Shown: positions 1 through 7,567, counted from the first letter of the stretch. The stretch: 17,845 bases of DNA from Anaerotignum sp. (GCA_020024255.1 JAHHTX010000038.1:1-17845); one strand, 5' to 3'. Made by a program: numbers and translations. Notes: generated from the letters alone by a model not told the origin.

Positions 1-130
1 GGCAAAAAAGCCTTGAAACTTCTGCTTTTCCTCATGGGAAGTGAATTCCCATTGCGGATTCCATTTGGGAAACCCTTCGTTTCCCAACCCCTTCCGCATT
101 TTCCAAAAGAGATAAAAACGACTTTGTCGA
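1..130 (-). repeat. Structured intergenic repeat, left copy
   Basis: Positions 54-108 are the reverse complement of 17791-17845 with 53 of 55 bases matching. Weaker similarity continues to about 130 (paired with about 17767). The element is full of short hairpins: TTGGGAAAC/GTTTCCCAA around a 5-base loop (66-88), GCGGA/TCCGC enclosing it, ATGGGAA/TTCCCAT (34-52), and a short CGAC-AAA-GTCG stem followed by a T run on the minus strand (about 115-130). It lies just downstream of the minus-strand gene ending at 201, in the sense orientation of that gene. Positions 1-53 have no partner visible because the right copy is cut by the window edge. It could be a REP/MITE-like dispersed repeat or a 3'-UTR RNA element; I cannot assign a family. 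Confidence 0.75.
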
Positions 131-170
131 TACCCGCAAAGGGTACTCCCAAAAGAACACCCTTTATTCT
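131..170 (-). terminator. Possible hairpins 3' of the coiled-coil gene
   Basis: Reading the minus strand downstream of the stop at 201, AAAGGGT and ACCCTTT can pair around a 14-base loop, and TACCC/GGGTA can pair alternatively. The short CGAC/GTCG stem plus T run then follows at about 115-130. Together they could end transcription of the minus-strand gene. The stems are short and mutually exclusive, so this is a weak call. Confidence 0.35.
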
Positions 171-200
171 TATATTTGCGATTTATGGAAAATGCCGACA

Positions 201-776
201 TCATTCTGATTCTCCGGAAATATCCATAGAAATATGTGGTACATCTGGCAGTGTGGAAGAAACGCTCACTCGCTCCGAAAGTTCCTCACTGGATAAGGAA
301 TTTGTCTGCTCCTTCTGCTCCCCGTCTGCCCAAAGAGATTTATACTGTTCTCCGCTTTTGTCATGATTTTGCATTGCCTTGCTCTTTGCCATAACGTAAA
401 GAGAAGGGTCATACTGCATAAGACGCATTTCATCTGTGGAAGGTACTTTGCCACCTTCCGCTATACGCCTGTATACCTCCATACATTTCATCATGTATTC
501 CATTTGTTCCTGCATATGCTTTGTCATGGCTTCCCAATGATTTTTTTCTGTTTCCGCAGCATCTGCATACATTTTCAACGTGGTTATTTCGGATAACTCT
601 TTTGCTGTCAAATCGTATGCCTTTTCCACTTCGTCCAGCTTTTTGGAAATTTCCACACGATCAAAATTTTTATCGTTTTTGGGTGGGTCTTTCAACAGAT
701 TTGTCAGCTTATTTTTCTGTTTCCACAAAGTATCCATTTGTGAAACAGCCGCTTTTCTTGCTTCTCCCAATCGCAT
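201..776 (-). CDS. Hypothetical coiled-coil protein
   Basis: This is a 191-residue cytosolic protein that I do not recognise. It has no signal peptide or membrane segment. Residues 1-110 are rich in Lys, Glu, Met and Leu with heptad-like spacing, so long helices or a coiled coil are likely. Around residues 85-105 there is a methionine-rich helix (HMQEQMEYMMKCMEVYRR). The last 35 residues are Ser/Glu-rich and probably disordered. The ATG at 776 is preceded by a good ribosome binding site (AAGGGAAG, 7 bases away). It lies 64 bp downstream of map on the same strand and could be co-transcribed, although a T8 tract sits in the gap. The function is unknown; helical content argues for a structural or scaffolding role, which is only inference. 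Confidence 0.8.
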   Translation of the reverse strand: MRLGEARKAAVSQMDTLWKQKNKLTNLLKDPPKNDKNFDRVEISKKLDEVEKAYDLTAKELSEITTLKMYADAAETEKNHWEAMTKHMQEQMEYMMKCMEVYRRIAEGGKVPSTDEMRLMQYDPSLYVMAKSKAMQNHDKSGEQYKSLWADGEQKEQTNSLSSEELSERVSVSSTLPDVPHISMDISGESE

Positions 777-804
777 ATGTCCACTTCCCTTCTGTCCGTC
801 ATCT

Positions 805-816
805 ATCTATATAGAT
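805..816. other. 12-bp perfect palindrome between map and the next gene
   Basis: ATCTATATAGAT is self-complementary and lies about 30 bp upstream of the start codon at 776, beside a T8 tract on the minus strand. It is AT-rich and overlaps TATATA-like sequence, so it could be an operator, part of a promoter, or chance. Confidence 0.3.
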
Positions 817-840
817 ATATCGACAAAAAAAAGGGGTTCT

Positions 841-1716
841 TTAGTGTGTAATGACTTCCACGCCATCTTCTGTCACAGCAACCGTATATTCCCATTGAGC
901 AGAAAGAGAGCCATCTTCTGTATAAATCGTCCAGCCGTTTTCTTCATCCTGATAGAAATCCTCTGCTCCTTCGTTGACCATAGGCTCAATGGTAAAGACC
1001 ATACCCGGAACAAGAAGCATTCCTGTGCCTTTTTTCCCAATATGGCAGACATAGGGTTCTTCGTGGAAATCGTTGCCCACACCATGACCGCCAATATCCC
1101 TGAGAACCGTATACCCATTTGCATAGACATGCTTACTGATGACTTCACCAATATCGCCCAAAAATCCCCAAGGCTTTACTTCTTTTAAAGCAAGGTCCAC
1201 ACATTCTCTGGTCACTTCCACCAGTTTTTTCGCTTCGTCACTGACCTCTCCAATGCAGAACATACGAGAAGCATCTGCATAGTAGCCATTCAAAATCGTT
1301 GTCACGTCCACATTGATAATATCCCCTTCCTGCAACACTTCATCGGGAGAGGGAATACCATGGCAGACTACATCATTTACCGATGTGCATACGCTTTTGG
1401 GGAAACCGCAGTAATTGAGGGGGGCAGGTATACCGCCATGTGCAATGGTATATTCGTGTACCAGTGTGTTCAAATCCTCTGTGGACATTCCTGCGTGTAT
1501 CTTTTCTGCCACCATATCCAAAATTTCCGTATTCAACTTGCCTGCTTTGCGGATACCTTCCAGTTGTTCCGGTGTTTTAATGAGGTCATGGGTTGGTATT
1601 CTGACCCCTTTTTTGGACTGATAAGAAGCAATCTTCTGGTCAAATTCATAATGACACACTTTATATTTCTTGCCGCTGCCGCACCAGCAAACATCGTTTC
1701 TTCCCAATTTCAACAT
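841..1716 (-). CDS. map: Type I methionine aminopeptidase with SEC-C motif
   Basis: The enzyme removes the initiator Met from nascent proteins in the cytosol. Numbering from the upstream ATG at 1725, all expected metal and catalytic residues are present: H122 (VCHGIP), D140, D151, H214 (GGHGVG), H221, E247 (TIEPM) and E279 (WEYTV). Their spacing follows the E. coli enzyme almost exactly. An N-terminal SEC-C zinc motif, CWCGSGKKYKVCH (residues 13-25), is the extension seen in many Firmicutes MetAPs and probably aids ribosome or RNA contact. Two ATGs compete. The one at 1725 is only one base from the AAAGGA ribosome binding site, whereas 1716 has about 10 bases, so I prefer 1716 (291 residues). 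It is not next to the ribosomal-protein or adk genes, so it may be an additional Map copy. A promoter candidate lies at 1766-1794. Confidence 0.95.
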   Translation of the reverse strand: MLKLGRNDVCWCGSGKKYKVCHYEFDQKIASYQSKKGVRIPTHDLIKTPEQLEGIRKAGKLNTEILDMVAEKIHAGMSTEDLNTLVHEYTIAHGGIPAPLNYCGFPKSVCTSVNDVVCHGIPSPDEVLQEGDIINVDVTTILNGYYADASRMFCIGEVSDEAKKLVEVTRECVDLALKEVKPWGFLGDIGEVISKHVYANGYTVLRDIGGHGVGNDFHEEPYVCHIGKKGTGMLLVPGMVFTIEPMVNEGAEDFYQDEENGWTIYTEDGSLSAQWEYTVAVTEDGVEVITH

Positions 1717-1765
1717 GGTTTTCATATCCTTTCTTTTTCTTTTCCTTCCTCTTGTTCACAGTAGC

Positions 1766-1794
1766 ATAGTAGCACAAATAGATGGGGGATACAA
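1766..1794 (-). promoter_or_regulatory. Candidate sigma-A promoter for map
   Basis: On the minus strand, TTGTAT (1789-1794), a 17-bp spacer and TACTAT (1766-1771) precede map by about 50 bp. The -35 match is modest. It would allow map to be expressed separately from yaaA. Confidence 0.4.
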
Positions 1795-1855
1795 GGGCAG
1801 AACAAAAGAAATATCCCTTGCTCCCTACCTTCTGTCCCTTTCCGCATACGGCAGT

Positions 1856-2599
1856 CTATTTCTGCAAAAATACATAGGTATCCCCTGTAGAATTCTCCGG
1901 TGAAAAAGCATATCCCATGGCGGAAAATTCTTGTACCTCTGCCAAATGGGTCACATTTTGTTCTGCCAGATACCGCACCATTTCTCCACGCAGCATTTTG
2001 CATATCGTGCCTTTTTCTATGATTTTTTCTCCTTTTTTCTCTCCAAAAATACAGGTGACAAACGCTTTACCTTTAGGAATATAGGCAGAAATACAACGGC
2101 TGTACTCTGCTGATGCCAAATTTAATATACAGTCTGTTTCTCCATAAATTTCAGCCGCAAGACTTTCCCCCCAAAAGCCATACAAATCAGAGGCTCTGTC
2201 TGTTTGCAGCTTTGCCTGCATTTCCAAACGATAGGGACAAATTGCATCAAGTGGCTTCAATACACCGTAAAATCCTGAAAGTATACGCAAATGTTCCTGT
2301 ATGTAGGAAAGTGCATTTTCTGTCAATGCATTGGGTGCAATATGCTGATACTGTATGCCCTCATAGGAAAAAATCGCAGGCGTATATGCTCTTTGGAGTT
2401 CCATTTTGGAAAGCCGTTCCACATTCAGCTTTGTCAGCTTGTCGCTGCACTTCCAAAGGCGTTGCAAGTCCGTTTCCATCATTCCCTTTAGCCGATGCAA
2501 CAATATTTCTGTTTTTCCCAAAAAGGCAGGCATACCTGCACAGGCAATACCCCCTTCGTCCTCATTCATTTTTTTGGCAGGTGATATGATGATACGCAA
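1856..2599 (-). CDS. yaaA: YaaA (DUF328) peroxide-stress protein
   Basis: This is a 247-residue cytosolic protein of the YaaA/UPF0246 family. E. coli YaaA lowers free intracellular iron during hydrogen peroxide stress and binds DNA. The family N-terminus is clear: RIIISPAKKM at residues 2-11, with further family-like segments LSGFYGVLKPLD (about 107-118) and NLASAEYSR (about 160-168). The length is typical (about 240-260). The start is a TTG at 2599. It is chosen because the family normally begins one residue before K/R-IIISPAK and no ATG or GTG is available nearby. A purine-rich AAAGGAGAGGGG precedes it. It follows walI on the same strand after a 153-bp gap with a possible weak terminator. 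An iron-handling function suits an anaerobe with hydrogenase genes, but that link is inference. Confidence 0.93.
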   Translation of the reverse strand: MRIIISPAKKMNEDEGGIACAGMPAFLGKTEILLHRLKGMMETDLQRLWKCSDKLTKLNVERLSKMELQRAYTPAIFSYEGIQYQHIAPNALTENALSYIQEHLRILSGFYGVLKPLDAICPYRLEMQAKLQTDRASDLYGFWGESLAAEIYGETDCILNLASAEYSRCISAYIPKGKAFVTCIFGEKKGEKIIEKGTICKMLRGEMVRYLAEQNVTHLAEVQEFSAMGYAFSPENSTGDTYVFLQK

Positions 2600-2685
2600 A
2601 AAAACGCCCCTCTCCTTTTGATTCTTTACTCATTGTCATGCTTATATATTTTCAATCGGATTCTTTCATTCTTCATCACTGTAAT

Positions 2686-2714
2686 AAAAAACTCCAAAAC
2701 ACTCTAGCTTTTGG
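2686..2714 (-). terminator. Weak terminator candidate after walI
   Basis: On the minus strand, CCAAAA and TTTTGG (2694-2714) can pair around a 9-base loop and are followed by AGTTTTTTATT. The stem is only 6 bp and AT-rich, so termination would be partial at best. The rest of 2600-2752 shows no gene. Confidence 0.35.
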
Positions 2715-2752
2715 GCATCAATTCAACGTGACAGCTTTTGTGTCCCTCATGT

Positions 2753-3616
2753 TTATTTTATAATTTGGCAGGTATAGGCATTGATCAGACAAGGTTCCTT
2801 TTGTTCCATGGTATAAATGCGATAGCAGGGAATCAGGTTAAATGTCCCGTTTTCGGGAATATCTCCCTGCTTCAAAAGACTGTAACCAAGTTCTATACGG
2901 TTTACGGTAATTTCTTCTGTATGTTTCTGTGTATTTTGTTCTCGCATAAAGGTAAGCAACGCTTCATCAGAATAGAAAATATCTTTCTTTTCGCCAAAAT
3001 ATCCGCTCACATGGTAATAAGTAAACTCTATTTTTGTAATGCGGTGGTTGGAAATAAGAAATCGGAAACAGTTGGAAAATACGGGGTGCTTTTTGTAGCT
3101 GCCGTAAAATTCCACAGCAAAACCGTCTTCTGTTTTTGTTGTGCCTGCAAGGGTAAAATCGGGAAAATAGGTTTGTATGTCGTCCATATATTCCTGTGCC
3201 AAATCTGTTGCTTCTTTGCTTGCCATCGGTGTGGCTGTGGTCTTTTTTTCTCCGGCATTTCCAAAGGTCAGCGTACCTTTTTGCCCTTCCAGAACCAATC
3301 GTTTTTTTCCTGCTGTATAGATGGTGCTTTTATTTCCCGGAACAACCGTTGTTTTTTCTCCTACAAAGAAAATATGTTCCAATTCTTCTTTTGTATAAAA
3401 AGGCACAGTGACGGAAAGCCGCCGCATAGGTTCATATTCTGTAATGAGGTTGGTATACATGGTAATACCGTTTTGGGAAAGAACTTCAAATATGGCACGT
3501 TCCTGAGAAGCAGTCATGGCACTTTCCCGTTTTTGCTGATAGTTTAGTCCAAACAGACAGATATTGAGTATTACCAGCAGCATAATGACAAATTTTTTTG
3601 CTTTTGTCCACTCCAT
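2753..3616 (-). CDS. walI: WalI/YycI-like regulator of the WalK sensor kinase
   Basis: This 287-residue protein has one N-terminal membrane anchor (about residues 8-25: FVIMLLVILNICLFG) and a large extracytoplasmic part. In Bacillus, YycI and YycH bind the membrane and extracellular parts of WalK and adjust its activity. I assign it by position (after walR, walK and a walH-like gene), by topology, and by the C-terminal YycI-like pattern around TYYHVSGYF and YSDEALLTFM. The start is the ATG at 3616, 37 bp after the walH stop, with AAAGGGGGAAAG upstream. An open frame extends back to 3703, but that would overlap walH and break the anchor topology. Sequence conservation in this family is low, so the family call depends partly on context. 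Confidence 0.85.
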   Translation of the reverse strand: MEWTKAKKFVIMLLVILNICLFGLNYQQKRESAMTASQERAIFEVLSQNGITMYTNLITEYEPMRRLSVTVPFYTKEELEHIFFVGEKTTVVPGNKSTIYTAGKKRLVLEGQKGTLTFGNAGEKKTTATPMASKEATDLAQEYMDDIQTYFPDFTLAGTTKTEDGFAVEFYGSYKKHPVFSNCFRFLISNHRITKIEFTYYHVSGYFGEKKDIFYSDEALLTFMREQNTQKHTEEITVNRIELGYSLLKQGDIPENGTFNLIPCYRIYTMEQKEPCLINAYTCQIIK

Positions 3617-3653
3617 AAAGCTCTTTCCCCCTTTCAGAAACATTATCTCGGAA

Positions 3654-5081
3654 TTAAAGCAGTGGTGTTGAGAGGGCAGTATCCGTATCAATGACAAAAT
3701 CATGGTCGTACAGGGTCACAAACCATCGCAGATTGATTTTTCGGTTGCCATCTGCATAATATCCAAGGGCGATGTTTTCCACATCTCGTATAATCCGTTT
3801 TTCTACTTTTTCCTGATATCGTTTGTTGGCTTCGTCTAAAGCATCAATAAATTGTGTATTGAGTCTTTCTGTGGGACTTTCTTTAATCATATAATTTACA
3901 GCAAGACGACGGTATTTTTTTACGGATTGCCCCCGAACGGTAATTTCAATGGCGTGTTTCATGCCGATTTTTTTCTGCAAATCAGTGGCAAGATAAATGG
4001 GTAGATTGTCCACAGTATAGTCAAAGCAATAAATGGTTTCGTTGCTTCTTTGTATTACATTCGAAAGAAAGACATTGTTGTGGAGGGAGGCATCGTTTTG
4101 CATGAAGTTACAGCTTATGGCATAGCCTTTTGATAAAGGAGCCTGATTTTTTTCCGTACCAAAGGTGTCATAGCTGTAATACTCTAAAACATGGACATTC
4201 GGAGAATATTTGACGATAACAGAGTTATCGCTGAATTCAAAGTTTCCGTCTTCGTCTTGCATACTCCAATCGGCAGAGAAGTTTTTGAAAAATTTTTCCA
4301 CGGTATTTTCCAAAGTCGTGCGGTTGACTGTGCCATTCTGCTCAAAGACAGGAACTTCTTCTACGGCAGAGTAGAAATAGGGTAAATCTGCCAACTGAGG
4401 CAAAAACAGATTGCGTTTCAAAATAGAGGACGTAGTTTTTTGTCCTGTGGCAATATAGACCATATCGCCTTCCGGCCGTGTCAGTTTATCATAGAGAAAA
4501 GGGGCAGCTTTACTGCTTGTGTTGCGATATTGCACACATTGGTTGGTATCTGAATTGATGAAGAAAACAAGGGTTTCCTCTCCGCTGTGTCTTGCAGGCA
4601 GTATGGCGATGGAATCAAATGTTTGAATAGATGCCAGCGTTTTTTTGCCCTTCGGACTGATGGAATAATCTGCGGGGGAAAGAGGAAAATCGTATCGAAA
4701 AATTAGGCAGCGGGATTGGAGCATAGACTTCCAGTTCATGGGCATAACCTCGCCATCTTGTACATTTCGGAGCAATACCTCAATGAGAATATCGTTGGCT
4801 GCTTTTAAGATTTCGTTTTTTCCGGATTTTTCCTGATTCTTTCCTATTTTTTCGGGATATTGTACGGAAAAGGCAGAACCGCCGTTTCCAATGACATAAC
4901 AACTGGCAGGAAAAATAGAACCGTTGCCCTGTTCGACTTGTCCTGCCCTTGAAGTTGTCTGTAAAATGCCACTAAAAAAGTTATGACCTGTTGTTCCTGC
5001 AAGCCATAACTCTCCTGTTTGGTATACAGCGGCTACGACCAAAACAACAATGACAAAATTCGTAATTTTGTATCTTTTCAT
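3654..5081 (-). CDS. walH: WalH/YycH-like regulator of the WalK sensor kinase
   Basis: This 475-residue protein has a short cytosolic start (MKRYK), one membrane segment (about residues 8-28) and a long extracytoplasmic domain. This is the YycH architecture, in which the protein contacts WalK and modulates it together with YycI. Family-like features include AILPARHSG and the segment around GDMVYIATG and LPYFYSAVEEVPVF. The length is close to Bacillus YycH (about 450). The ATG at 5081 has a GGTGAG ribosome binding site. It lies 54 bp downstream of the Ig-like gene and 37 bp upstream of walI, all on one strand, so co-transcription is likely. Divergence from the Bacillus proteins means the call rests on topology, size and gene order as well as residual similarity. 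Confidence 0.85.
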   Translation of the reverse strand: MKRYKITNFVIVVLVVAAVYQTGELWLAGTTGHNFFSGILQTTSRAGQVEQGNGSIFPASCYVIGNGGSAFSVQYPEKIGKNQEKSGKNEILKAANDILIEVLLRNVQDGEVMPMNWKSMLQSRCLIFRYDFPLSPADYSISPKGKKTLASIQTFDSIAILPARHSGEETLVFFINSDTNQCVQYRNTSSKAAPFLYDKLTRPEGDMVYIATGQKTTSSILKRNLFLPQLADLPYFYSAVEEVPVFEQNGTVNRTTLENTVEKFFKNFSADWSMQDEDGNFEFSDNSVIVKYSPNVHVLEYYSYDTFGTEKNQAPLSKGYAISCNFMQNDASLHNNVFLSNVIQRSNETIYCFDYTVDNLPIYLATDLQKKIGMKHAIEITVRGQSVKKYRRLAVNYMIKESPTERLNTQFIDALDEANKRYQEKVEKRIIRDVENIALGYYADGNRKINLRWFVTLYDHDFVIDTDTALSTPLL

Positions 5082-5135
5082 TTGCTCTCACCGCTTTATC
5101 ATCATATTTTATCCATCGAATTTTGCATAAACCCT

Positions 5136-5573
5136 TTATACGCAGGGCAGTGCAATCATTGTTTGCAGTTCCTGTTTAATCTGCTGAGAAACACGTTTTA
5201 CCGTAACGGTATGGGATACTTCGTTATGCCCATATTTTTTTGCAGATAATTGAATATAGTTATAACCAAGCTCCAAGTCTGTGGAAATAGAGAAAATCCC
5301 CATAGCTCCGACAGTAGTCTTTTGTACAGAAGCCACATACATATTGCCTTTTGCGTTTTTGCGACTGACAGTTACCGTTATAGATGTGCCAGGTTCTGCC
5401 TCTCCATAAATGGTGCGATGGGCATCAAATGTGGATTCGACACCTTTTGCATACATATTGATTCCGCTGCTTACCGTAAGGGGTGTGCTGCCTGTGGCAT
5501 ATGCACTGACGGGAGCAAAGCAGAGCAATGCCATAACAAGCAAAACTGCAATTTTCTTTTTATGAGATATCAT
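5136..5573 (-). CDS. Small exported Ig-like/beta-sandwich protein in the wal operon
   Basis: This 145-residue protein has a classical Sec signal peptide: MISHKKK, then a hydrophobic stretch and a likely cleavage after ASAYA-like PVSAYA (about residue 26). The mature part is about 120 residues with alternating hydrophobic strands and the pattern GEAEPGTSITVTV, then VGAMGIFSISTDL, then YNYIQLSAKK. This is typical of bacterial Ig-like domains that bind polymers or form spacers on the surface. There is no LPXTG anchor or lipobox. The ATG at 5573 has a near-perfect ribosome binding site (AAGGAGGTGA, 7 bases away), stronger than its neighbours. It sits between walK and walH, a position normally without a gene in Bacilli. 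Three WalR-like half-sites lie upstream at 5698-5725. The function is unknown; a wall- or WalK-associated role is inference. Confidence 0.88.
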   Translation of the reverse strand: MISHKKKIAVLLVMALLCFAPVSAYATGSTPLTVSSGINMYAKGVESTFDAHRTIYGEAEPGTSITVTVSRKNAKGNMYVASVQKTTVGAMGIFSISTDLELGYNYIQLSAKKYGHNEVSHTVTVKRVSQQIKQELQTMIALPCV

Positions 5574-5658
5574 CCCGTCACCTCCTTTGTGCTTCCTGTT
5601 CAGTATATGTAGAAAAAGCATATTTTTTCATTTTCTGCGATAAAAAGTTTTATTCCAT

Positions 5659-5687
5659 TTTATAAAAATCAACCTGTAATAAGAATA
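5659..5687 (-). promoter_or_regulatory. Candidate activator-dependent promoter of the Ig-like gene
   Basis: On the minus strand a TATAAA -10 (5659-5664) lies 17 bp from TATTCT (5682-5687), a poor -35. A weak -35 just downstream of the WalR-like array at 5698-5725 would fit a promoter that needs an activator. This is inferred from spacing only. Confidence 0.35.
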
Positions 5688-5697
5688 CCACAGAAAT

Positions 5698-5725
5698 ATT
5701 ACAGTTTGATTACAAAGCACTTACA
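5698..5725 (-). promoter_or_regulatory. WalR-box array: three TGTAA half-sites at 11-bp period
   Basis: Reading the minus strand, TGTAAG (5720-5725), TGTAAT (5709-5714) and TGTAAT (5698-5703) follow each other with exactly 5 bases between them. The last two form a perfect match to the published WalR consensus TGTWAH-N5-TGTWAH. The first deviates only at its last base. A fourth, degenerate copy (TGTGGT) follows in the same phase. The array lies in the 191-bp gap between walK and the Ig-like gene, about 125 bp upstream of that gene's start. Confidence 0.75.
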
Positions 5726-5764
5726 GTTTTATAACACATTTTTCCTCTGTTTCCAAAAATATTG

Positions 5765-7567
5765 TTAAAGCATGGATTCTTCATCTTGTTCATATTCTAA
5801 AACGGGACGTTCCTTGGGAAACCACATGGTCATGGTAGTGCCTTTTCCATATTCGCTTTCTGCTGTCAGCCTGCCGCCGTGCCCTTCCATAATTTCTTTT
5901 GCAATGGCAAGCCCCAATCCTGTACCGCCCATGGCACGGCTTCTTGCCTTATCCACACGGTAGAACCGCTCAAAAATGCGGGGCAGATCTTTTCTGGTAA
6001 TCCCCATACCCGTATCCTTGACGGAAATTTTGTAATAATTGTTGTCCTCTGTAATATAAATGTGTATTCTTGCCTGTTCCAGACTATATTTGATGGCATT
6101 GCTGATAATATTATGAACAACCTGTGTGACTCTGTCTCTATCCCCATAAATGATAACGGGTTTGGGATTCGGCGTAAAGATAAGTTCTTGTTTTTTGGCA
6201 TCGGCATGAATTTTGTTTTGCTTTACTGTTGTCTGCAAAAATTCATTCATCTCTATTTCCACAATGTTGAGCCGCACCTGTTTGTTATCAAAACGGGAAA
6301 GCTGTAACAAATCCCGTACCAAAAATGCCATACGGTCAGCCTCACTGTCCACAATGGAAAGAAACTCCATAGCGATTTCTTTGTCCTCCACTGCCCCGTC
6401 CATGAGCGTTTCCGTATAGCTCTTTACCGTAGTCAGCGGGGTTCGCAATTCGTGGGAAACGTTGGCAACAAATTCCTTTCGCATATCATCTAATTTCTTC
6501 TGCTCCGTGACGTCCTGCAATACCACAACCACACCTTCAATGTCCTTTTTGGTATTGTAATAGGGAGAGAAAGTGGCATTGATAAACTGTTTACCTACAG
6601 GGAAGGTGACTTTTTTGGAGGCTTCATCTTCAATATCCAGATAGACACCGGAATTGATGTCAAAGGTATGGATAAACTGAGAAAAGGTCATATTAAGCTG
6701 CCCTTTTTCCGGTTGTAACATATCCTCTGCGGCAGTATTGGCAAGCATCATTTCTCCGTCATTGGCAAAGGAAATGACACCGTCACTCATATTATGCAGT
6801 ATGATTTCCAAACGATTTTTCTCTTTGGAAATTTCCTGCATATTTTTTTGCAGTTCTTCTGCCATATCATTAAAGCTGCTGGTCAGCTGACCAATTTCAT
6901 CACGGCTGCGTACTTTCAGGCTTTGTTTCCAGTTGCCTTCCGCCATATTTTTTGCACCCTTTGTCAAAGCCAATATGGGGCCTGTCAGCGTTTGGGCAAA
7001 GATATAACTCATAATGGCTGCCAAGAACAAAGCTATGGCAACGGCAATGACAATGGTTTTTGTGGTTTCGTTCAGGCTGGTTTGCATATTTCCTGCATCT
7101 AAACGTGTATAAATGATATAACGTATAGCATTGTCCTCTTCTCCCCGAATAGGTACAGCATAGCCCATCCATTCTTTCAGCAGACCGAATGAGTCTGTAC
7201 TTTTTTTCCCAATGGAAAAAGAGGGTGTGCCGTTCATGCCGGAAATGATAGCCTGATCGGTATATGTGGGATAAGGGGGACGCAGTGCCGTTGTGGAAGC
7301 AATGGTTTCCCCTTTGGCATTCAGAATGTTCCCCTGTATTCCCATGACATTTGTCACGGTTTTTTGTAAAGTTTCCTGAAAATTTTCTTCTTTTCCGCCG
7401 TCGATAACTTGCTCATAAATACGTTCGGCGTAGATTTCCAGTTGTTCTCTTGATTTGTCGATTTCAATGTTCCGCAGGCTTAACAGAATGTAAGTACCGC
7501 TTACAATCATAACCAAAAGGACAAGCCCCAGATACATGATAATCAATTTCCATTTTATACTACGCAA
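5765..7567 (-). CDS. walK: WalK sensor histidine kinase
   Basis: This 600-residue membrane kinase phosphorylates WalR to control cell-wall growth genes. The domains in order are: TM1 (about 9-31), an extracellular PAS/Cache-like domain (about 32-168), TM2 (about 171-190), HAMP (about 192-245), a cytosolic PAS (about 255-355), and HisKA with the phosphoacceptor H372 in VSHELRTP. The ATPase domain follows with an N-box N490 (NIISNAIKYS), G1 DTGMGI (518-523), an F-box FERFYRVDKARS and G2 GGTGLGLAIAKE. The length and order match WalK/YycG. The start is a TTG at 7567 with GGAGTGG upstream; it gives a WalK-like N-terminus, whereas the next ATG would lie inside TM1. It begins 17 bp after the walR stop, so the two are co-transcribed. 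No key residue is missing. Confidence 0.97.
   Translation of the reverse strand: MRSIKWKLIIMYLGLVLLVMIVSGTYILLSLRNIEIDKSREQLEIYAERIYEQVIDGGKEENFQETLQKTVTNVMGIQGNILNAKGETIASTTALRPPYPTYTDQAIISGMNGTPSFSIGKKSTDSFGLLKEWMGYAVPIRGEEDNAIRYIIYTRLDAGNMQTSLNETTKTIVIAVAIALFLAAIMSYIFAQTLTGPILALTKGAKNMAEGNWKQSLKVRSRDEIGQLTSSFNDMAEELQKNMQEISKEKNRLEIILHNMSDGVISFANDGEMMLANTAAEDMLQPEKGQLNMTFSQFIHTFDINSGVYLDIEDEASKKVTFPVGKQFINATFSPYYNTKKDIEGVVVVLQDVTEQKKLDDMRKEFVANVSHELRTPLTTVKSYTETLMDGAVEDKEIAMEFLSIVDSEADRMAFLVRDLLQLSRFDNKQVRLNIVEIEMNEFLQTTVKQNKIHADAKKQELIFTPNPKPVIIYGDRDRVTQVVHNIISNAIKYSLEQARIHIYITEDNNYYKISVKDTGMGITRKDLPRIFERFYRVDKARSRAMGGTGLGLAIAKEIMEGHGGRLTAESEYGKGTTMTMWFPKERPVLEYEQDEESML

Noticed and set aside
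781..840. Terminator between map and the hypothetical gene
   Set aside because: A T8 tract is present on the minus strand, but no GC-rich stem precedes it.
580..1188. A 202-codon plus-strand open frame across map and the hypothetical gene
   Set aside because: It is antisense to two well-supported genes and has shadow-frame composition.
2738..3547. A 269-codon plus-strand open frame
   Set aside because: It is antisense to walI, has Phe/Cys-rich composition typical of a shadow frame, no ribosome binding site and no recognisable domain.
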